A stretch of 33,354 nt of DNA. Origin: Gammaproteobacteria bacterium. Its GTDB lineage: Bacteria; Pseudomonadota; Gammaproteobacteria; Pseudomonadales; Azotimanducaceae. Below are positions 24,510-33,136 of the stretch, piece by piece. The DNA is taken from positions 1 to 33,354 of the forward strand of contig JAFIFJ010000063.1 in the NCBI GenBank assembly GCA_020832085.1, read 5' to 3'. The position numbers and the translations under genes are program-made. Position 1 is the stretch's first letter. Every line of letters starts with the position of its first letter. The notes below the pieces were generated by a model. The model saw nothing but the letters and a program-made list of their open reading frames with translations. It was not told the origin of the DNA and did not search any database.

Positions 24510-25970
24510 TCACCCCGCAATACGCTGACGGATCTCGCGGATGTCCTGGACGCGCTGGTTCAGGCGGGCGGTGAGCGGGAAATTGTCCGTCACGAGCTGC
24601 AGGGCGTACTGCAGGTGCTGGAGGGCGTGCTGCAGATTGCCGTGCAGCTGGAAGTACTCGGCGCGCGCACGATGGACGGCAACGATGTCTCCGGCGAGGC
24701 CCGCCGTTTCCGCCAGTTCGTACCACACCTGGGCATCAGCGGGGCGGCGGACGGCAAGCCGCTCGAGGACGGTCTGGGCTTCGAGATGGCGCTGGGCCCG
24801 GTTCAGGCTTCGGGCGTAGGCCATGGTCAGGGGAACGTTGCCGGGATACAGCTGCAGCTTGCGCTCCAGACTGGCGATGGCCTGATCCGGCCGGCCGCGC
24901 TCCAGATTGATGTCCACCTCCGCCATCGCATAGGCAATGCGATGGGGTTCCGCTTCCAGCAGCGGCGCGAGGGTCGCCGCTGCCTCATCGAGCTGGCCCT
25001 GGCGCAGCTGGGCCAGGGCAAGACCGTAGCGGGCGGCGTCCGGGAAGCCCGTCCGTCCCTCTTCGAGCTGCACCCGGAACGTGGTCGCCATGTCGCGGGG
25101 CGATTCCGCCAGATGCAGTTGCACGCGGGCGCGCATCAGCTGGTAATCGAGGGTGTCCGGGAAGGTCTGGCGCGGGTACTGGTTGGCCCGGTCTCTGGCA
25201 TCGGCAATCCGCGTCTCGGTCACCGGATGGGTGAGCAGAAACTCTGGCGGCCGGCGCGAGTAACGCGCGGCCCGGGACATGCGCTCGAACATGCCGGCCA
25301 TGGCCCAGGGGTCCATGCCGGCCCGGTGCAGGGTCTCGATGCCCACCCGGTCGGCTTCCCGCTCCCGGGCGCGGCTGTAACGCAGCATGCTGTCCTGCAT
25401 GGCCGCCTGGGATGACGCCATGGCGGCGATGCCGGCGTCGGCACCCACCGTGGCCATGATGGCGGCGCTGGCAATCATCGCGGCCACATAGGGCAGGGTC
25501 ATGGCCCGCTGGGCTTCGACGCCGCGGGCGAAATGCCGTTGCGAAAGGTGGGCGAGTTCGTGGGCGACGATGGCGGCGAACTCGTGCACGCTCTGGCCGG
25601 CGACGAAGTTGCCGAGGTTGATGCCGACGATGCCGCCGGGTGCGGCGAAGGCGTTGATCTGGCCGGAGTCCACCATGACCAGGTGCAGGCTCGGGTCGCG
25701 CAGATCGCTCGCCGCGGCAAGGTCGAACAGCAGCTGTTCCATCCAGTAGATGATGAGCGGGTCGGTGTGGGTCGGCAGTTGGGCGCGGATCTGGCGCATG
25801 AAGTCTTCGCCGATACGCGCTTCCATCTCCCGTGAGACGATGCCCGAGCTGGCATCGCCCAGCATGGGCAGATCGTCCATGGGCGCTGCCCTGGCGACAG
25901 GCGACAGGCCGATGCTGAGCAGCAGCAGTGCCAAACCACGAGTGACCGAGAAACGCTTCTGGCAGCGCAT
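24510..25970 (-). CDS. bepA: Periplasmic M48 metalloprotease with TPR domain, BepA-like
   Basis: BepA is a periplasmic zinc protease and chaperone that acts on outer-membrane protein assembly (BamA, LptD). The 486-residue product matches E. coli BepA (487). It has a signal peptide (about 1-28, cleavage near ARA), the zinc motif His137-Glu-x-x-His141 in VAHELAHLSQ, a third ligand glutamate near 205 in EREADR, and C-terminal TPR repeats from about 300. An alternative ATG at 26009 adds 13 residues. The stop lies 3 bases after nadA, which it faces. BamC at 29298 belongs to the same assembly system. Confidence 0.9.
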   Translation of the reverse strand: MRCQKRFSVTRGLALLLLSIGLSPVARAAPMDDLPMLGDASSGIVSREMEARIGEDFMRQIRAQLPTHTDPLIIYWMEQLLFDLAAASDLRDPSLHLVMVDSGQINAFAAPGGIVGINLGNFVAGQSVHEFAAIVAHELAHLSQRHFARGVEAQRAMTLPYVAAMIASAAIMATVGADAGIAAMASSQAAMQDSMLRYSRAREREADRVGIETLHRAGMDPWAMAGMFERMSRAARYSRRPPEFLLTHPVTETRIADARDRANQYPRQTFPDTLDYQLMRARVQLHLAESPRDMATTFRVQLEEGRTGFPDAARYGLALAQLRQGQLDEAAATLAPLLEAEPHRIAYAMAEVDINLERGRPDQAIASLERKLQLYPGNVPLTMAYARSLNRAQRHLEAQTVLERLAVRRPADAQVWYELAETAGLAGDIVAVHRARAEYFQLHGNLQHALQHLQYALQLVTDNFPLTARLNQRVQDIREIRQRIAG

Positions 25971-26190
25971 GAGTCTTGGCGTCTTCAGGGCGCCGGGCCG
26001 GAATCTCATGACGTCCAGTCTACCTGCTGCCGGGGACCAGTGTCCCCTGGTGAACACCTGCCAGCGCGCTGCCGGCCGGGGCTGGCCGGGACCAGGGCTT
26101 CCGGACTGCCCCTCGGCCACGAATGCAGCGGTCGCGGACGCTATACTGCACCCAGGCCGTTCTAGGCGGGGCAAGTCGAGAGGAATCGTC

Positions 26191-26439
26191 ATGGCGTCAT
26201 CTGAATCCACGGTCGCGGATGTAGAGGTCGACGCTACCGGCCTGACCTGCCCCATGCCGTTACTGAAAGCAAAACAGGCGCTGAATCGGCTCGAGGTTGG
26301 CGCAACGCTTTGCGTGCGAGCCACAGATCCTGGTTCCGAACGTGACTTTGCCGTTTTCGCGCGTCAGAGTGGCCACGAACTGCTCAGCGCCACGCGCGAA
26401 GGCGACGTCTTCATTTACCTCTTGCGTAAGACCTCATGA
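26191..26439 (+). CDS. TusA-family sulfur carrier / sulfurtransferase
   Basis: The 82-residue product has the family signature with the sulfur-carrying cysteine, Cys20 in TGLTCPMPLLKAK. TusA-type proteins pass persulfide sulfur for tRNA thiolation, molybdopterin synthesis or sulfur oxidation. GAGGAAT precedes ATG 26191. Overlap with the downstream PerM-like gene (ATGA) mirrors the arrangement found beside bepA in several gammaproteobacteria. Which sulfur pathway it serves cannot be told; it may also have a role in selenium handling, but that is speculative. Confidence 0.88.
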   Translation: MASSESTVADVEVDATGLTCPMPLLKAKQALNRLEVGATLCVRATDPGSERDFAVFARQSGHELLSATREGDVFIYLLRKTS

Positions 26440-27512
26440 AGCTTCTGGAGTTCGTTCGCGGCTGGATCAATCGCTACTTCCACCACGAGGAGGCGTTGCT
26501 GCTGGTCCTGCTCATTCTGGCGGGGCTGGTGCTGGTCACGTGGCTGGGTGGCGTGCTGGCGCCGGTGACGACGGCGCTGGTCATCGCCTTCGTGCTGCAG
26601 GGTGCCGTGGTCAGGCTGGTGTCCTGGCGCGTGCCTGAGTGGATCGCCATTTATCTGGTCTACCTGCTCTTCCTGTCCATCCTGATGGTGCTGCTGCTGG
26701 TGGTGTTTCCGCTGATCTGGCGCCAGCTGTATTCGTTCATCAACGCCCTGCCGAACATGCTCGATCAGGTGCAGCAGCTGATGCGTACCCTGCCGGAGCG
26801 CTATCCGACCCTGGTCTCCGAAACGCAGATCAATCAGTGGATGGATGCAGCAACCAACGAGGCGGCGCTGCTCGGACAGCGCATGCTGACCCTGATGCTC
26901 GGTCAGATCGGCTCTGTCGTCGGCATCATCATCTACCTGATCCTGGTGCCGTTCCTGGTGTTCTTCTTCCTGAAGGACAAGGGCCTGCTGTTGAACTGGC
27001 TGGCCAACCTGCTGCCCAAGGAGCGGCCGCTGATGAATCAGGTGGCCATGGAGATGAACCAGCAGATTGCCAACTACGTCCGCGGCAAGGCGGTGGAGAT
27101 CGTCATCGTTGGCGTGGTCACCTACTTCACCTTCGTCCTGCTCGGGCTGAACTATGCCGCCCTGCTGGGCACGCTGGTGGGGCTGTCCGTCATCGTGCCG
27201 TTCATCGGGGCTGCCGTGATCACGATTCCGGTGGCGCTGGTGGCGTTCTTCCAGTTCGGCTGGTCCCTGGAGTTTGGCTGGGTCATGCTGGCCTATGCCG
27301 TCATCCAGGGCCTCGACGGCAACGTGCTCGTGCCGGTGCTGTTTTCCGAGGCGGTCAATCTGCACCCGGTGGCCATCATCGTGGCGGTGCTGGTCTTTGG
27401 CGGCATCTGGGGATTCTGGGGCGTGTTCTTCGCCATTCCCCTGGCGAGCCTGGCCAAGGCCGTGCTCACGGCCTGGCCGAAGTCCGTCCCGGACCCGGAA
27501 CCCGACGGATGA
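26436..27512 (+). CDS. AI-2E family (PerM-like) transporter
   Basis: The 358-residue inner-membrane protein has about eight hydrophobic segments. They include an N-terminal pair around LLLVLLILAGLVLV, a large extramembrane stretch (about 100-150) and a C-terminal set with GLNYAALLG and IVPFIGAAV, typical of PF01594. Named members export autoinducer-2 or ions; many have unknown substrates. Its stop lies 3 bases before an inverted-repeat element that separates it from gcvR. Confidence 0.85.
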   Translation: MKLLEFVRGWINRYFHHEEALLLVLLILAGLVLVTWLGGVLAPVTTALVIAFVLQGAVVRLVSWRVPEWIAIYLVYLLFLSILMVLLLVVFPLIWRQLYSFINALPNMLDQVQQLMRTLPERYPTLVSETQINQWMDAATNEAALLGQRMLTLMLGQIGSVVGIIIYLILVPFLVFFFLKDKGLLLNWLANLLPKERPLMNQVAMEMNQQIANYVRGKAVEIVIVGVVTYFTFVLLGLNYAALLGTLVGLSVIVPFIGAAVITIPVALVAFFQFGWSLEFGWVMLAYAVIQGLDGNVLVPVLFSEAVNLHPVAIIVAVLVFGGIWGFWGVFFAIPLASLAKAVLTAWPKSVPDPEPDG

Positions 27513-27515
27513 GGC

Positions 27516-27684
27516 CTAGGAGTCTGCGCGATAGAACGTGAACGCGCTGCGACGCCGGAACGAAGGCCCGCTCCGATCGCCCGATTTCGTCACGTAGCAC
27601 CACTACGCTCCTCAATCGGGCGTCGAACCGGCCTCGAATTGGGAACGTCTCGCATGCGCCCAGTCCTACCGCGCAGACTCCTAG
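27516..27684. mobile_element. 169-bp inverted-repeat element (MITE/REP-like)
   Basis: Perfect 15-bp terminal inverted repeats start CTAGGAGTCTGCGCG (27516-27530) and end CGCGCAGACTCCTAG (27670-27684). Inside, GATCGCCCGATT and AATCGGGCG form a second stem around a short loop, and intermediate stretches are imperfectly complementary, so nearly the whole element can fold into one long hairpin. It carries no gene. It fills the gap between two convergent genes and its right end supplies the TAG stop of gcvR. It might act as a two-way terminator. No flanking target duplication was seen. Confidence 0.65.
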
Positions 27685-28214
27685 CGCCCCACGGGTTCCA
27701 GGCTGGCGTCGAGATCGGTGTCCAGGCAGAACTGATCGAAGGCTTCCCGCAGCACGCGGCTGGCCAGGGTCGCGGGCACCGTCACCTGCATGTCCAGCGT
27801 GAACATGGTCGTACCCGTATGGGGGGCGGCCCAGGTACTGGTCTCGAGTTCGGCGATGTTGCACTGCTGGCTGGCGAAGAACGCTGCGATCTGCTGAACG
27901 ATGCCTGGATGATCCATGGTATCGGCGCGAACGCGATAGCTGCGACCGGGTGCGCTGGCGGCCGGTCGACGAGTGTCCCGCACCCCGATGACCAGTCCCG
28001 CTGCCTCGGCATGGGTTTCGAGCCCCGCCTGCAGGTCGCTGTGCCTGTCGGCGGCCACGTCCACCAGCATGATGATGGCGAATTCGCCACCGAGCAGGGC
28101 CATGCGGCTGTCCTGGATGTTGCCGCCTCCCTGGGCGATGACCCCGGTCAGAGCGCCAACCAGACCGGGCCGGTCCGGACCGACACAGGTGATCACCAGG
28201 GCTCGTGTGGACAT
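27681..28214 (-). CDS. gcvR: Glycine cleavage system regulator GcvR (double ACT domain)
   Basis: GcvR is an ACT-domain protein that, with GcvA, adjusts glycine cleavage genes to glycine supply. The 177-residue product has two ACT domains (about 5-80 and 93-170), the first opening with CVGPDRPGLVGALTG and the second with TMDHPGIVQQIAAFF. Gene order gcvR divergent from dapA-bamC matches E. coli. The stop codon lies within the terminal repeat of the adjacent element, so the insertion may have trimmed or replaced the original C-terminal end; E. coli GcvR is about 190 residues. Confidence 0.88.
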   Translation of the reverse strand: MSTRALVITCVGPDRPGLVGALTGVIAQGGGNIQDSRMALLGGEFAIIMLVDVAADRHSDLQAGLETHAEAAGLVIGVRDTRRPAASAPGRSYRVRADTMDHPGIVQQIAAFFASQQCNIAELETSTWAAPHTGTTMFTLDMQVTVPATLASRVLREAFDQFCLDTDLDASLEPVGR

Positions 28215-28395
28215 GGTCGCGGGTATCCGTGCTGTGCAGGGACGATGAGGCTACCCGGTTTTGGGCCCGAAGTGGCTACCCGGGGCCGCAATCCGCCAAG
28301 ATGTTCACTGCAGGCCAAAAGGGGCGGTGTCAGCGCCTTGTGGTGGCCCTGGGGCACCTTTACCATTGCCGCCTGATTTTATGGGAGCAAACGCC

Positions 28396-29301
28396 ATGTT
28401 CACGGGCAGCATCGTCGCGCTCGTCACGCCGATGACGGCGACGGGGAGCATCGACTGGGACGCGCTCGCCCGACTCATCGAGTGGCACGTCGAAGAGGGC
28501 ACCGACGGCATCGTTCCAGTCGGCACCACCGGCGAGTCGGCGACCCTGGATACGGGTGACCATATCCGCGTCATCGAGGAAGTCGTGCGGATGGTGGCCG
28601 GCCGGGTACCGGTCATTGCCGGTACCGGCAGCAACTCCACGGCCGAGGCGCTGGAACTGACCCGCGCGGCCAAAGATGCCGGCGCCGATGCGGCCCTGCA
28701 GGTCACGCCCTACTACAACAAGCCGACCCAGGAAGGCCTGTTCAGGCACTATGCCCTGCTGGCTGAAGAGGTGGATCTGCCCCAGGTGCTCTACAACGTG
28801 CCGGGGCGGACGGCCTGCGACCTGCTGCCGGCCACGGTGGCACGGCTGGCGCCGCTGCGGAACATCGTCGCGATCAAGGAAGCCTCCGGCGATGTGGCCC
28901 GGGTCGCGGAGATTCACCGGCTCTGCGGCAAGGAGTTCGCGGTGCTCTCCGGCGAGGATGGCAAGAACCTGGAACTCATGCGCGCCGGCGCCTGCGGCCT
29001 GATCTCGGTGACCGCCAACGTGGTTCCCGGCCTGCTCGCGGCGTTCACCGACGCCATGCTCAGCGGCCAGGACGAAGCGGCTGCCGCCATCGATGTCCGC
29101 CTGCAGCCCTTGCATCGGGCCTTGTTCCTGGAATCGAATCCCATTCCCGTGAAGTGGGCTCTTTATGAGCTCGGTCGCATCGACGCAGGTATCCGCCTGC
29201 CGCTGACGCCGCTCTCGGAACAGTTCCGTGAACCGCTGCGTCAGGTGCTGGTCCAACTGGGTCTGCTGGCCGAGCGCACACAGGGTGAAACCATCGCATG
29301 A
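28396..29301 (+). CDS. dapA: 4-hydroxy-tetrahydrodipicolinate synthase
   Basis: DapA condenses pyruvate and aspartate semialdehyde, the first committed step to lysine and diaminopimelate. The 301-residue product has all key residues at E. coli positions: Thr44 and Thr45 (VGTTGESAT), Tyr107, Tyr133 (YNVPGRT), Arg138 and the Schiff-base Lys161 (IKEASGD). The start MFTGSIVALV equals that of E. coli. GGGAGC lies before ATG 28396, while ATG 28381 is a weaker choice. bamC overlaps its stop (ATGA). Confidence 0.97.
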   Translation: MFTGSIVALVTPMTATGSIDWDALARLIEWHVEEGTDGIVPVGTTGESATLDTGDHIRVIEEVVRMVAGRVPVIAGTGSNSTAEALELTRAAKDAGADAALQVTPYYNKPTQEGLFRHYALLAEEVDLPQVLYNVPGRTACDLLPATVARLAPLRNIVAIKEASGDVARVAEIHRLCGKEFAVLSGEDGKNLELMRAGACGLISVTANVVPGLLAAFTDAMLSGQDEAAAAIDVRLQPLHRALFLESNPIPVKWALYELGRIDAGIRLPLTPLSEQFREPLRQVLVQLGLLAERTQGETIA

Positions 29302-30404
29302 AGCATGTCGTGAACCTGCGTCCGATCGTACTGCTGCTGTGCATGGCCGTGGTCCTGCCCGGCTGCCGCTGGCTGGGCGGGGAGAGCGGCTGGTTCCGTG
29401 ACCGCGAAGCCGACTACCGGCAGGCGCGTCCGGCGCCGCCGCCGGTGATCCCCGGGGACCTCAGCGACCGGGCCATCGGCGAGGCCATGTTCATCCCGGA
29501 AGTGCCCGGTATGGACCGCTATCTCGCCCAGGAAGAGTTTTCGCTCCCGCGTCCCGCCACCCTGTTCGCGCGAGAAGAGGACCGCGGCGTACGCATCCAG
29601 CGCTTCGGAGACGCATCCTGGGTGGTGGCACCCGACCCGCCGTCATTGGTGTGGCCGCGCATCCTGCAGTTTCTCGCCGACAACGGCGTGGCTGTAGACC
29701 GCGAACATCCCGAGGCCGGGATTCTCGAAAGTCAGTGGATCGAGATTCGCGACGAACGCTACCGTGACGTGGTCCGCAGTGTTCTGGCTGCCGAGGACGG
29801 CAGCAGCAGCCAGCATCGTCTGCGCGTCGAGGTGGGGCAGGCGGTTCGGCGTGGTGCCACGGAGATCGGCATCACCCATCTCAGTGCCAACCTGGCGCAG
29901 GAACTGCAGTGGCCGGAACGCTCGAGCAGTGCCGGCGCTGAAGAAGCCCTGCTCAGCGAACTCGCAGGCTACCTCGCGGCCGAGGTGGGGCAGGGCGGGA
30001 TCTCGCTGCGCGCCCAGACCATTGCTGCCGAGCCCAAGGCCGAAGTATTGAGCGGTCGCGATCGCCCCCCGGTGCTGCGGTTCAGGCTCGACTACGACCG
30101 CGCCTGGGCGACCGTTGCCACGGCGCTGGACAACGCCGAGATTCCGGTCATCGAACGCGATGCGAACGAGGGCACCTATCGGATCAGTTTCGACGAGAGT
30201 CAGTTTCGAGGCGAAGAGCCAGGCTGGTTCCGGCGCACCTTCTCCTTCGCGTTCCGCAGTCCCGGGGCCCAGGCCTACACCCTCAAGCTCGAAGGAGGCG
30301 ACGATGGATTCGACCTGCGGGTGCTTTCACCGGCGGGCGACGCAGAGGCCAACCGGGACGAGTCTGAGCAGGTGCTCAACATCGTCCGCGAATTCGCTTC
30401 CTGA
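29298..30404 (+). CDS. bamC: Outer-membrane assembly lipoprotein BamC
   Basis: BamC is an accessory lipoprotein of the Bam outer-membrane protein insertase. The 368-residue product has a signal peptide with lipobox L-P-G-C (Cys23), an extended N-terminal segment that in E. coli binds BamD, and two helix-grip domains (about 100-215 and 245-345), the second with YDRAWATVATALDNAEI. Position after dapA is as in E. coli (dapA-bamC). Sequence conservation outside the domains is low, as usual for BamC. A metallo-hydrolase gene follows after 2 bases. Confidence 0.88.
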   Translation: MKHVVNLRPIVLLLCMAVVLPGCRWLGGESGWFRDREADYRQARPAPPPVIPGDLSDRAIGEAMFIPEVPGMDRYLAQEEFSLPRPATLFAREEDRGVRIQRFGDASWVVAPDPPSLVWPRILQFLADNGVAVDREHPEAGILESQWIEIRDERYRDVVRSVLAAEDGSSSQHRLRVEVGQAVRRGATEIGITHLSANLAQELQWPERSSSAGAEEALLSELAGYLAAEVGQGGISLRAQTIAAEPKAEVLSGRDRPPVLRFRLDYDRAWATVATALDNAEIPVIERDANEGTYRISFDESQFRGEEPGWFRRTFSFAFRSPGAQAYTLKLEGGDDGFDLRVLSPAGDAEANRDESEQVLNIVREFAS

Positions 30405-30406
30405 TC

Positions 30407-31171
30407 GTGCTGCGCTTCTGCTCCCTGGGCAGCGGCAGTCGGGGTAACGGCACGCTGGTGAGTTCGGGGGATGCCTGCGTACTCATTGATTGCGGCTTCA
30501 GCCTCCGGGATCTCGAACGAAGGCTGGGGCTCGCTGGCGTCGCCCTGACGGACATCACGGCCATTTTGGTGACCCATGAGCACGCCGATCACGCCCAGGG
30601 CGTGATGCGTGCGGCCCGGGCCAGTGGTGCAGCCGTGCTGGCGACGGCAGGGACGTGGCGAGGGATGCGGGCGCAACCCAGGGCGGTGGATCGCGTCATC
30701 GTCGCCGAGGAAGCATTCCCGCTGGCCGGACTCGATGTGCTGCCGGTGACGGTGCCCCATGACGCCCGGGAGCCCGTGCAGTTCGTGTTCGAGCAGCAAT
30801 CCTTGAGGCTCGGGGTCCTCACCGACCTCGGCCACCCCAGTCAGCATGTGGTGGATCGTTTCCGGGGCTGCGATGGTCTGCTGTTGGAGTACAACCACGA
30901 CGCGGACATGCTTCGCACCGGCAGCTACCCGCCGGCCCTGAAGCGCCGGGTGGGCGGCGACTTCGGTCACCTGGCCAATGCCCAGGCCAGCGCCCTGCTG
31001 GCAGCGCTGCAGCCCGAGCGGCTGCAGGTGGTGCTGGCTGGTCATCTCTCGGAGCAGAACAATACTCGGGAGTTGGCTTCCCAGTCCCTCGAAGAGGTGA
31101 TGGCAGACTTCTCCAGCCGCCGGGCCCTGGCGGATCAGCAGGGCGCCAGCGACTGGTTCGAGGTCTGCTGA
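30407..31171 (+). CDS. MBL-fold metallo-hydrolase (WalJ/YycJ-like)
   Basis: The 254-residue protein has the metallo-beta-lactamase metal motif T-H-E-H-A-D-H (56-62), the opening FCSLGSGSRGN and a downstream LTDLGHPS strand. The LLEYNHD block and LAGHLSEQNN near the end supply further metal ligands. The group includes predicted nucleases and hydrolases of unclear substrate. GTG start only 2 bases after the bamC stop, with no separate ribosome site, implies translational coupling. purC, often next to bamC, is absent here. Confidence 0.85.
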   Translation: MLRFCSLGSGSRGNGTLVSSGDACVLIDCGFSLRDLERRLGLAGVALTDITAILVTHEHADHAQGVMRAARASGAAVLATAGTWRGMRAQPRAVDRVIVAEEAFPLAGLDVLPVTVPHDAREPVQFVFEQQSLRLGVLTDLGHPSQHVVDRFRGCDGLLLEYNHDADMLRTGSYPPALKRRVGGDFGHLANAQASALLAALQPERLQVVLAGHLSEQNNTRELASQSLEEVMADFSSRRALADQQGASDWFEVC

Positions 31172-31184
31172 GTCCGGGTAGTTC

Positions 31185-32465
31185 TCAGACCTGGGTGTTG
31201 TCCGCGATCAGCGTTTCGTTGGAGAGGGCGAGGTCGGAGACGCAGTACTCGAACTCGTACTTGTAGAAGCGCAACCGGTCACCGTGCTTCAGGCGGGTTT
31301 CGGACATGACCCGATCGCCGTTGAGGAAGGTGCCGTTGACGGACTGCTGGTCAATGACCCAGAACGAGAAGTCCCGATACTCGATGAGGGCGTGGCGGCG
31401 TCCGATCTGGCGCCGGAAGATCTGGATGTAGTGGATGCCGTCGTCCGGCGGCTGCTGCAGCCGGGTGATCATGTTGTACTTGCCCCGCAGGGGGTGGGTG
31501 GACTGGTGGGTGGCGCCATGGAGGTCCACCAGGTAGCAATCGGGGAAGTATTCCAGCGGCGTGATGGTAGGGGCCGGCAGCGGGCGGCGCGACTGCAGAG
31601 TCTGCCACGCGGCCCAGCCGAGCAGCCCGGTGCCGAGCAGCAGCAGCGTGGCAGCCAGCCAGCCCCGGCTGGAGGCCTCGGTGCTGCTCGGGGTCTCGGG
31701 AGTTGCTGCAACCGGGGTTGCGGGAGGCGGCGCGACAGCCACTTCCGTTGCGGCGGGCGGAACAGGCACCGGTGCGGGAGCGGTCATCGGATCGTCGCCC
31801 AGGATCGCATCCCGGATACGCTCCATGGCAGTGCCCACATCGGCGGCGGTCATGGCGCGGTGATAGCTGCCCCCGGTGCTGCGGGTAATGGGGTCGAGGA
31901 TCCGGAAGTCGGCCTCCTCGCTCAGCGCGACGACCCACATGGAGATGTCGCGGTTCACCATCTGCGCGGTCAGGTCGTTGGATAGCCAGGATTCGGCGCG
32001 TAGATCACCCTCGGGTGAGCCCGTATCCATCATACCGTCGGTGATCATGAGGACCGCATCGCGCCCGCTCGGGACCGAGCTGCGCAATTCGTAGATGCCG
32101 CGTTCCACGGCCAGGGCGAGGTCAGTCCAGGGTCCCCGGTAGTCCAGTTGATCGAGGATGGCCGGATTGAACTGTCCGGCCGGGATCAGCGGCTGAATCA
32201 GACGGCCGCGGACGTCGAAGGACACCACGGCGACCTGGGTGTCCGGGGGCAGCGACTGAATGAAGCGATCGACCCCGGCCGGGACCAGCCTGTTGACATC
32301 GTTCATCCGCATGCTGCCGGAGTTGTCCACCAGCAGCACGATCCGATCTGCCTGCACGGCGCCCGCTGCCAGGAGCAGGCAGGCGACGGCCAGCAGTCGG
32401 CGCAGCGCGCCAAGGGCATGACAGGCTTGCAGTGGATTGAGGCTGGAGATGACTGGCTTCGACAT
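31185..32465 (-). CDS. Membrane VWA-FHA protein
   Basis: The 426-residue product has a signal peptide (about 20-39, ending VQA) and a von Willebrand A domain (about 41-220). The VWA domain has an intact MIDAS (Asp47-x-Ser49-x-Ser51, Thr114, Asp143 in ITDGMMD). A Pro/Ala-rich linker (227-265) follows, then one membrane segment (269-287) and a C-terminal FHA domain (about 330-410) with IGRRHALIEY and SVNGTFLNG. Topology therefore places the metal-binding VWA domain in the periplasm and the phosphothreonine-reading FHA domain in the cytoplasm. AGGAG lies 7 bases before ATG 32465. I know no characterised protein with exactly this arrangement. A role in passing an envelope signal to a Ser/Thr kinase pathway is a guess. 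Confidence 0.85.
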   Translation of the reverse strand: MSKPVISSLNPLQACHALGALRRLLAVACLLLAAGAVQADRIVLLVDNSGSMRMNDVNRLVPAGVDRFIQSLPPDTQVAVVSFDVRGRLIQPLIPAGQFNPAILDQLDYRGPWTDLALAVERGIYELRSSVPSGRDAVLMITDGMMDTGSPEGDLRAESWLSNDLTAQMVNRDISMWVVALSEEADFRILDPITRSTGGSYHRAMTAADVGTAMERIRDAILGDDPMTAPAPVPVPPAATEVAVAPPPATPVAATPETPSSTEASSRGWLAATLLLLGTGLLGWAAWQTLQSRRPLPAPTITPLEYFPDCYLVDLHGATHQSTHPLRGKYNMITRLQQPPDDGIHYIQIFRRQIGRRHALIEYRDFSFWVIDQQSVNGTFLNGDRVMSETRLKHGDRLRFYKYEFEYCVSDLALSNETLIADNTQV

Positions 32466-32650
32466 GATTTGCTCCTGCGCTCCGAACAAGCGGCTCGGCA
32501 ACGTAGGCCCTGATTATGCTCGTTGAGACCAGGGTTTACGCGCCTTTCGACGGACCGAGTTAACATAATGTGAACCCTGTCTAAGGTATTCTGCACGGCA
32601 CGTCGCGTTCTTGGGGCCAATCCGGGCCATCCGGAAGCCACCAAAGGAGT

Positions 32651-32679
32651 TAGCCATGGGCTGGGAGCGCGGTTATCAT
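32651..32679 (+). promoter_or_regulatory. Possible stable-RNA promoter for the repeat and tRNA-Ser unit
   Basis: TAGCCA (32651-32656) and TATCAT (32674-32679) are 17 bases apart and followed by a GC-rich discriminator (GCGCGCCC). The tRNA-Lys promoter has the same style (TATAAT then GCGCCCC). Transcription from here would run through the 181-bp repeats into tRNA-Ser and stop at 33251. Confidence 0.4.
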
Positions 32680-32712
32680 GCGCGCCCTGCGCTCGTGCTG
32701 CAGTTCAGGTGA
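32656..32712 (+). CDS. Possible 18-residue small ORF
   Basis: AAAGGAG lies 7 bases before ATG 32656, an excellent ribosome site. The frame reads MGWERGYHARPALVLQFR and stops at 32710-32712, just before the repeats. It may be a leader peptide, the stump of a gene cut by the repeat array, or chance, since the same bases can be read as a promoter. Confidence 0.2.
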   Translation: MGWERGYHARPALVLQFR

Positions 32713-32722
32713 GGCTGCCAAA

Positions 32723-32762
32723 CCAGCTTGACGAGTCAACGGCCAGCTTTACGAGTCAACGG
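32723..32762 (+). repeat. Tandem 20-base repeat (two units)
   Basis: CCAGCTTGACGAGTCAACGG (32723-32742) is followed directly by CCAGCTTTACGAGTCAACGG. The same 20-mer returns at 32924-32943 and 33106-33125, each time running into the 5' end of a tRNA-Ser copy. It is the junction sequence of the larger array. Confidence 0.85.
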
Positions 32763-33136
32763 AGAGGTGCCGGCCCGATCGGCAGGAAGCCGTATCGGGT
32801 CGCGGGAACGCAGTGACCGCGCCTGACGACGTCAGTCGTCAGGTCGGGGCCAGGACGGCCCCGAACAGTGGAACGACGGCCCCCCAAGGCTGAACGCCTT
32901 TAGGGGTAGGATCGAGTGACGGACCAGCTTTGCGAGTCAACGGAGAGGTGCCGGCCCGATCGGCAGGAAGCCGGATCGGGTCGCGGGAACGCAGTGACCG
33001 TGCCTGACGACCTCAGTCGTCAGGTCGGGGCCAGGACGGCCCCGAACAGTGGAACGACGGCCCCCCAAGGCTGAACGCCTTTTGGGGGTAGGATCGAGTG
33101 ACAGACCAGCTTTGCGAGTCAACGGAGAGGTGCCGG
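32743..33136 (+). repeat. 181/182-bp tandem repeats carrying tRNA-Ser 5' ends
   Basis: Two full units (32743-32923 and 32924-33105) and a third start (33106-33136) that merges into the real tRNA gene. Each unit contains GGAGAGGTGCCGG, the first 13 bases of tRNA-Ser, at 32761-32773 and 32942-32954. Each also contains palindromes such as CCTGACGAC/GTCGTCAGG (unit 1) and CCCGATC/GATCGGG. The units differ by a few bases. The array has no coding potential I can recognise. It resembles the 178-bp repeats with tRNA 3' ends in the E. coli tyrT operon, but with the 5' end instead. Confidence 0.9.

Noticed and set aside
32937-33122. Minus-strand 61-residue frame inside the repeat array
   Set aside because: No ribosome site and no similarity I recognise; it is a by-product of GC-rich repeats.
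32743-33136. Repeat array considered as CRISPR
   Set aside because: Units are 181/182 bp and nearly identical throughout, with no short repeat alternating with unique spacers and no cas genes.
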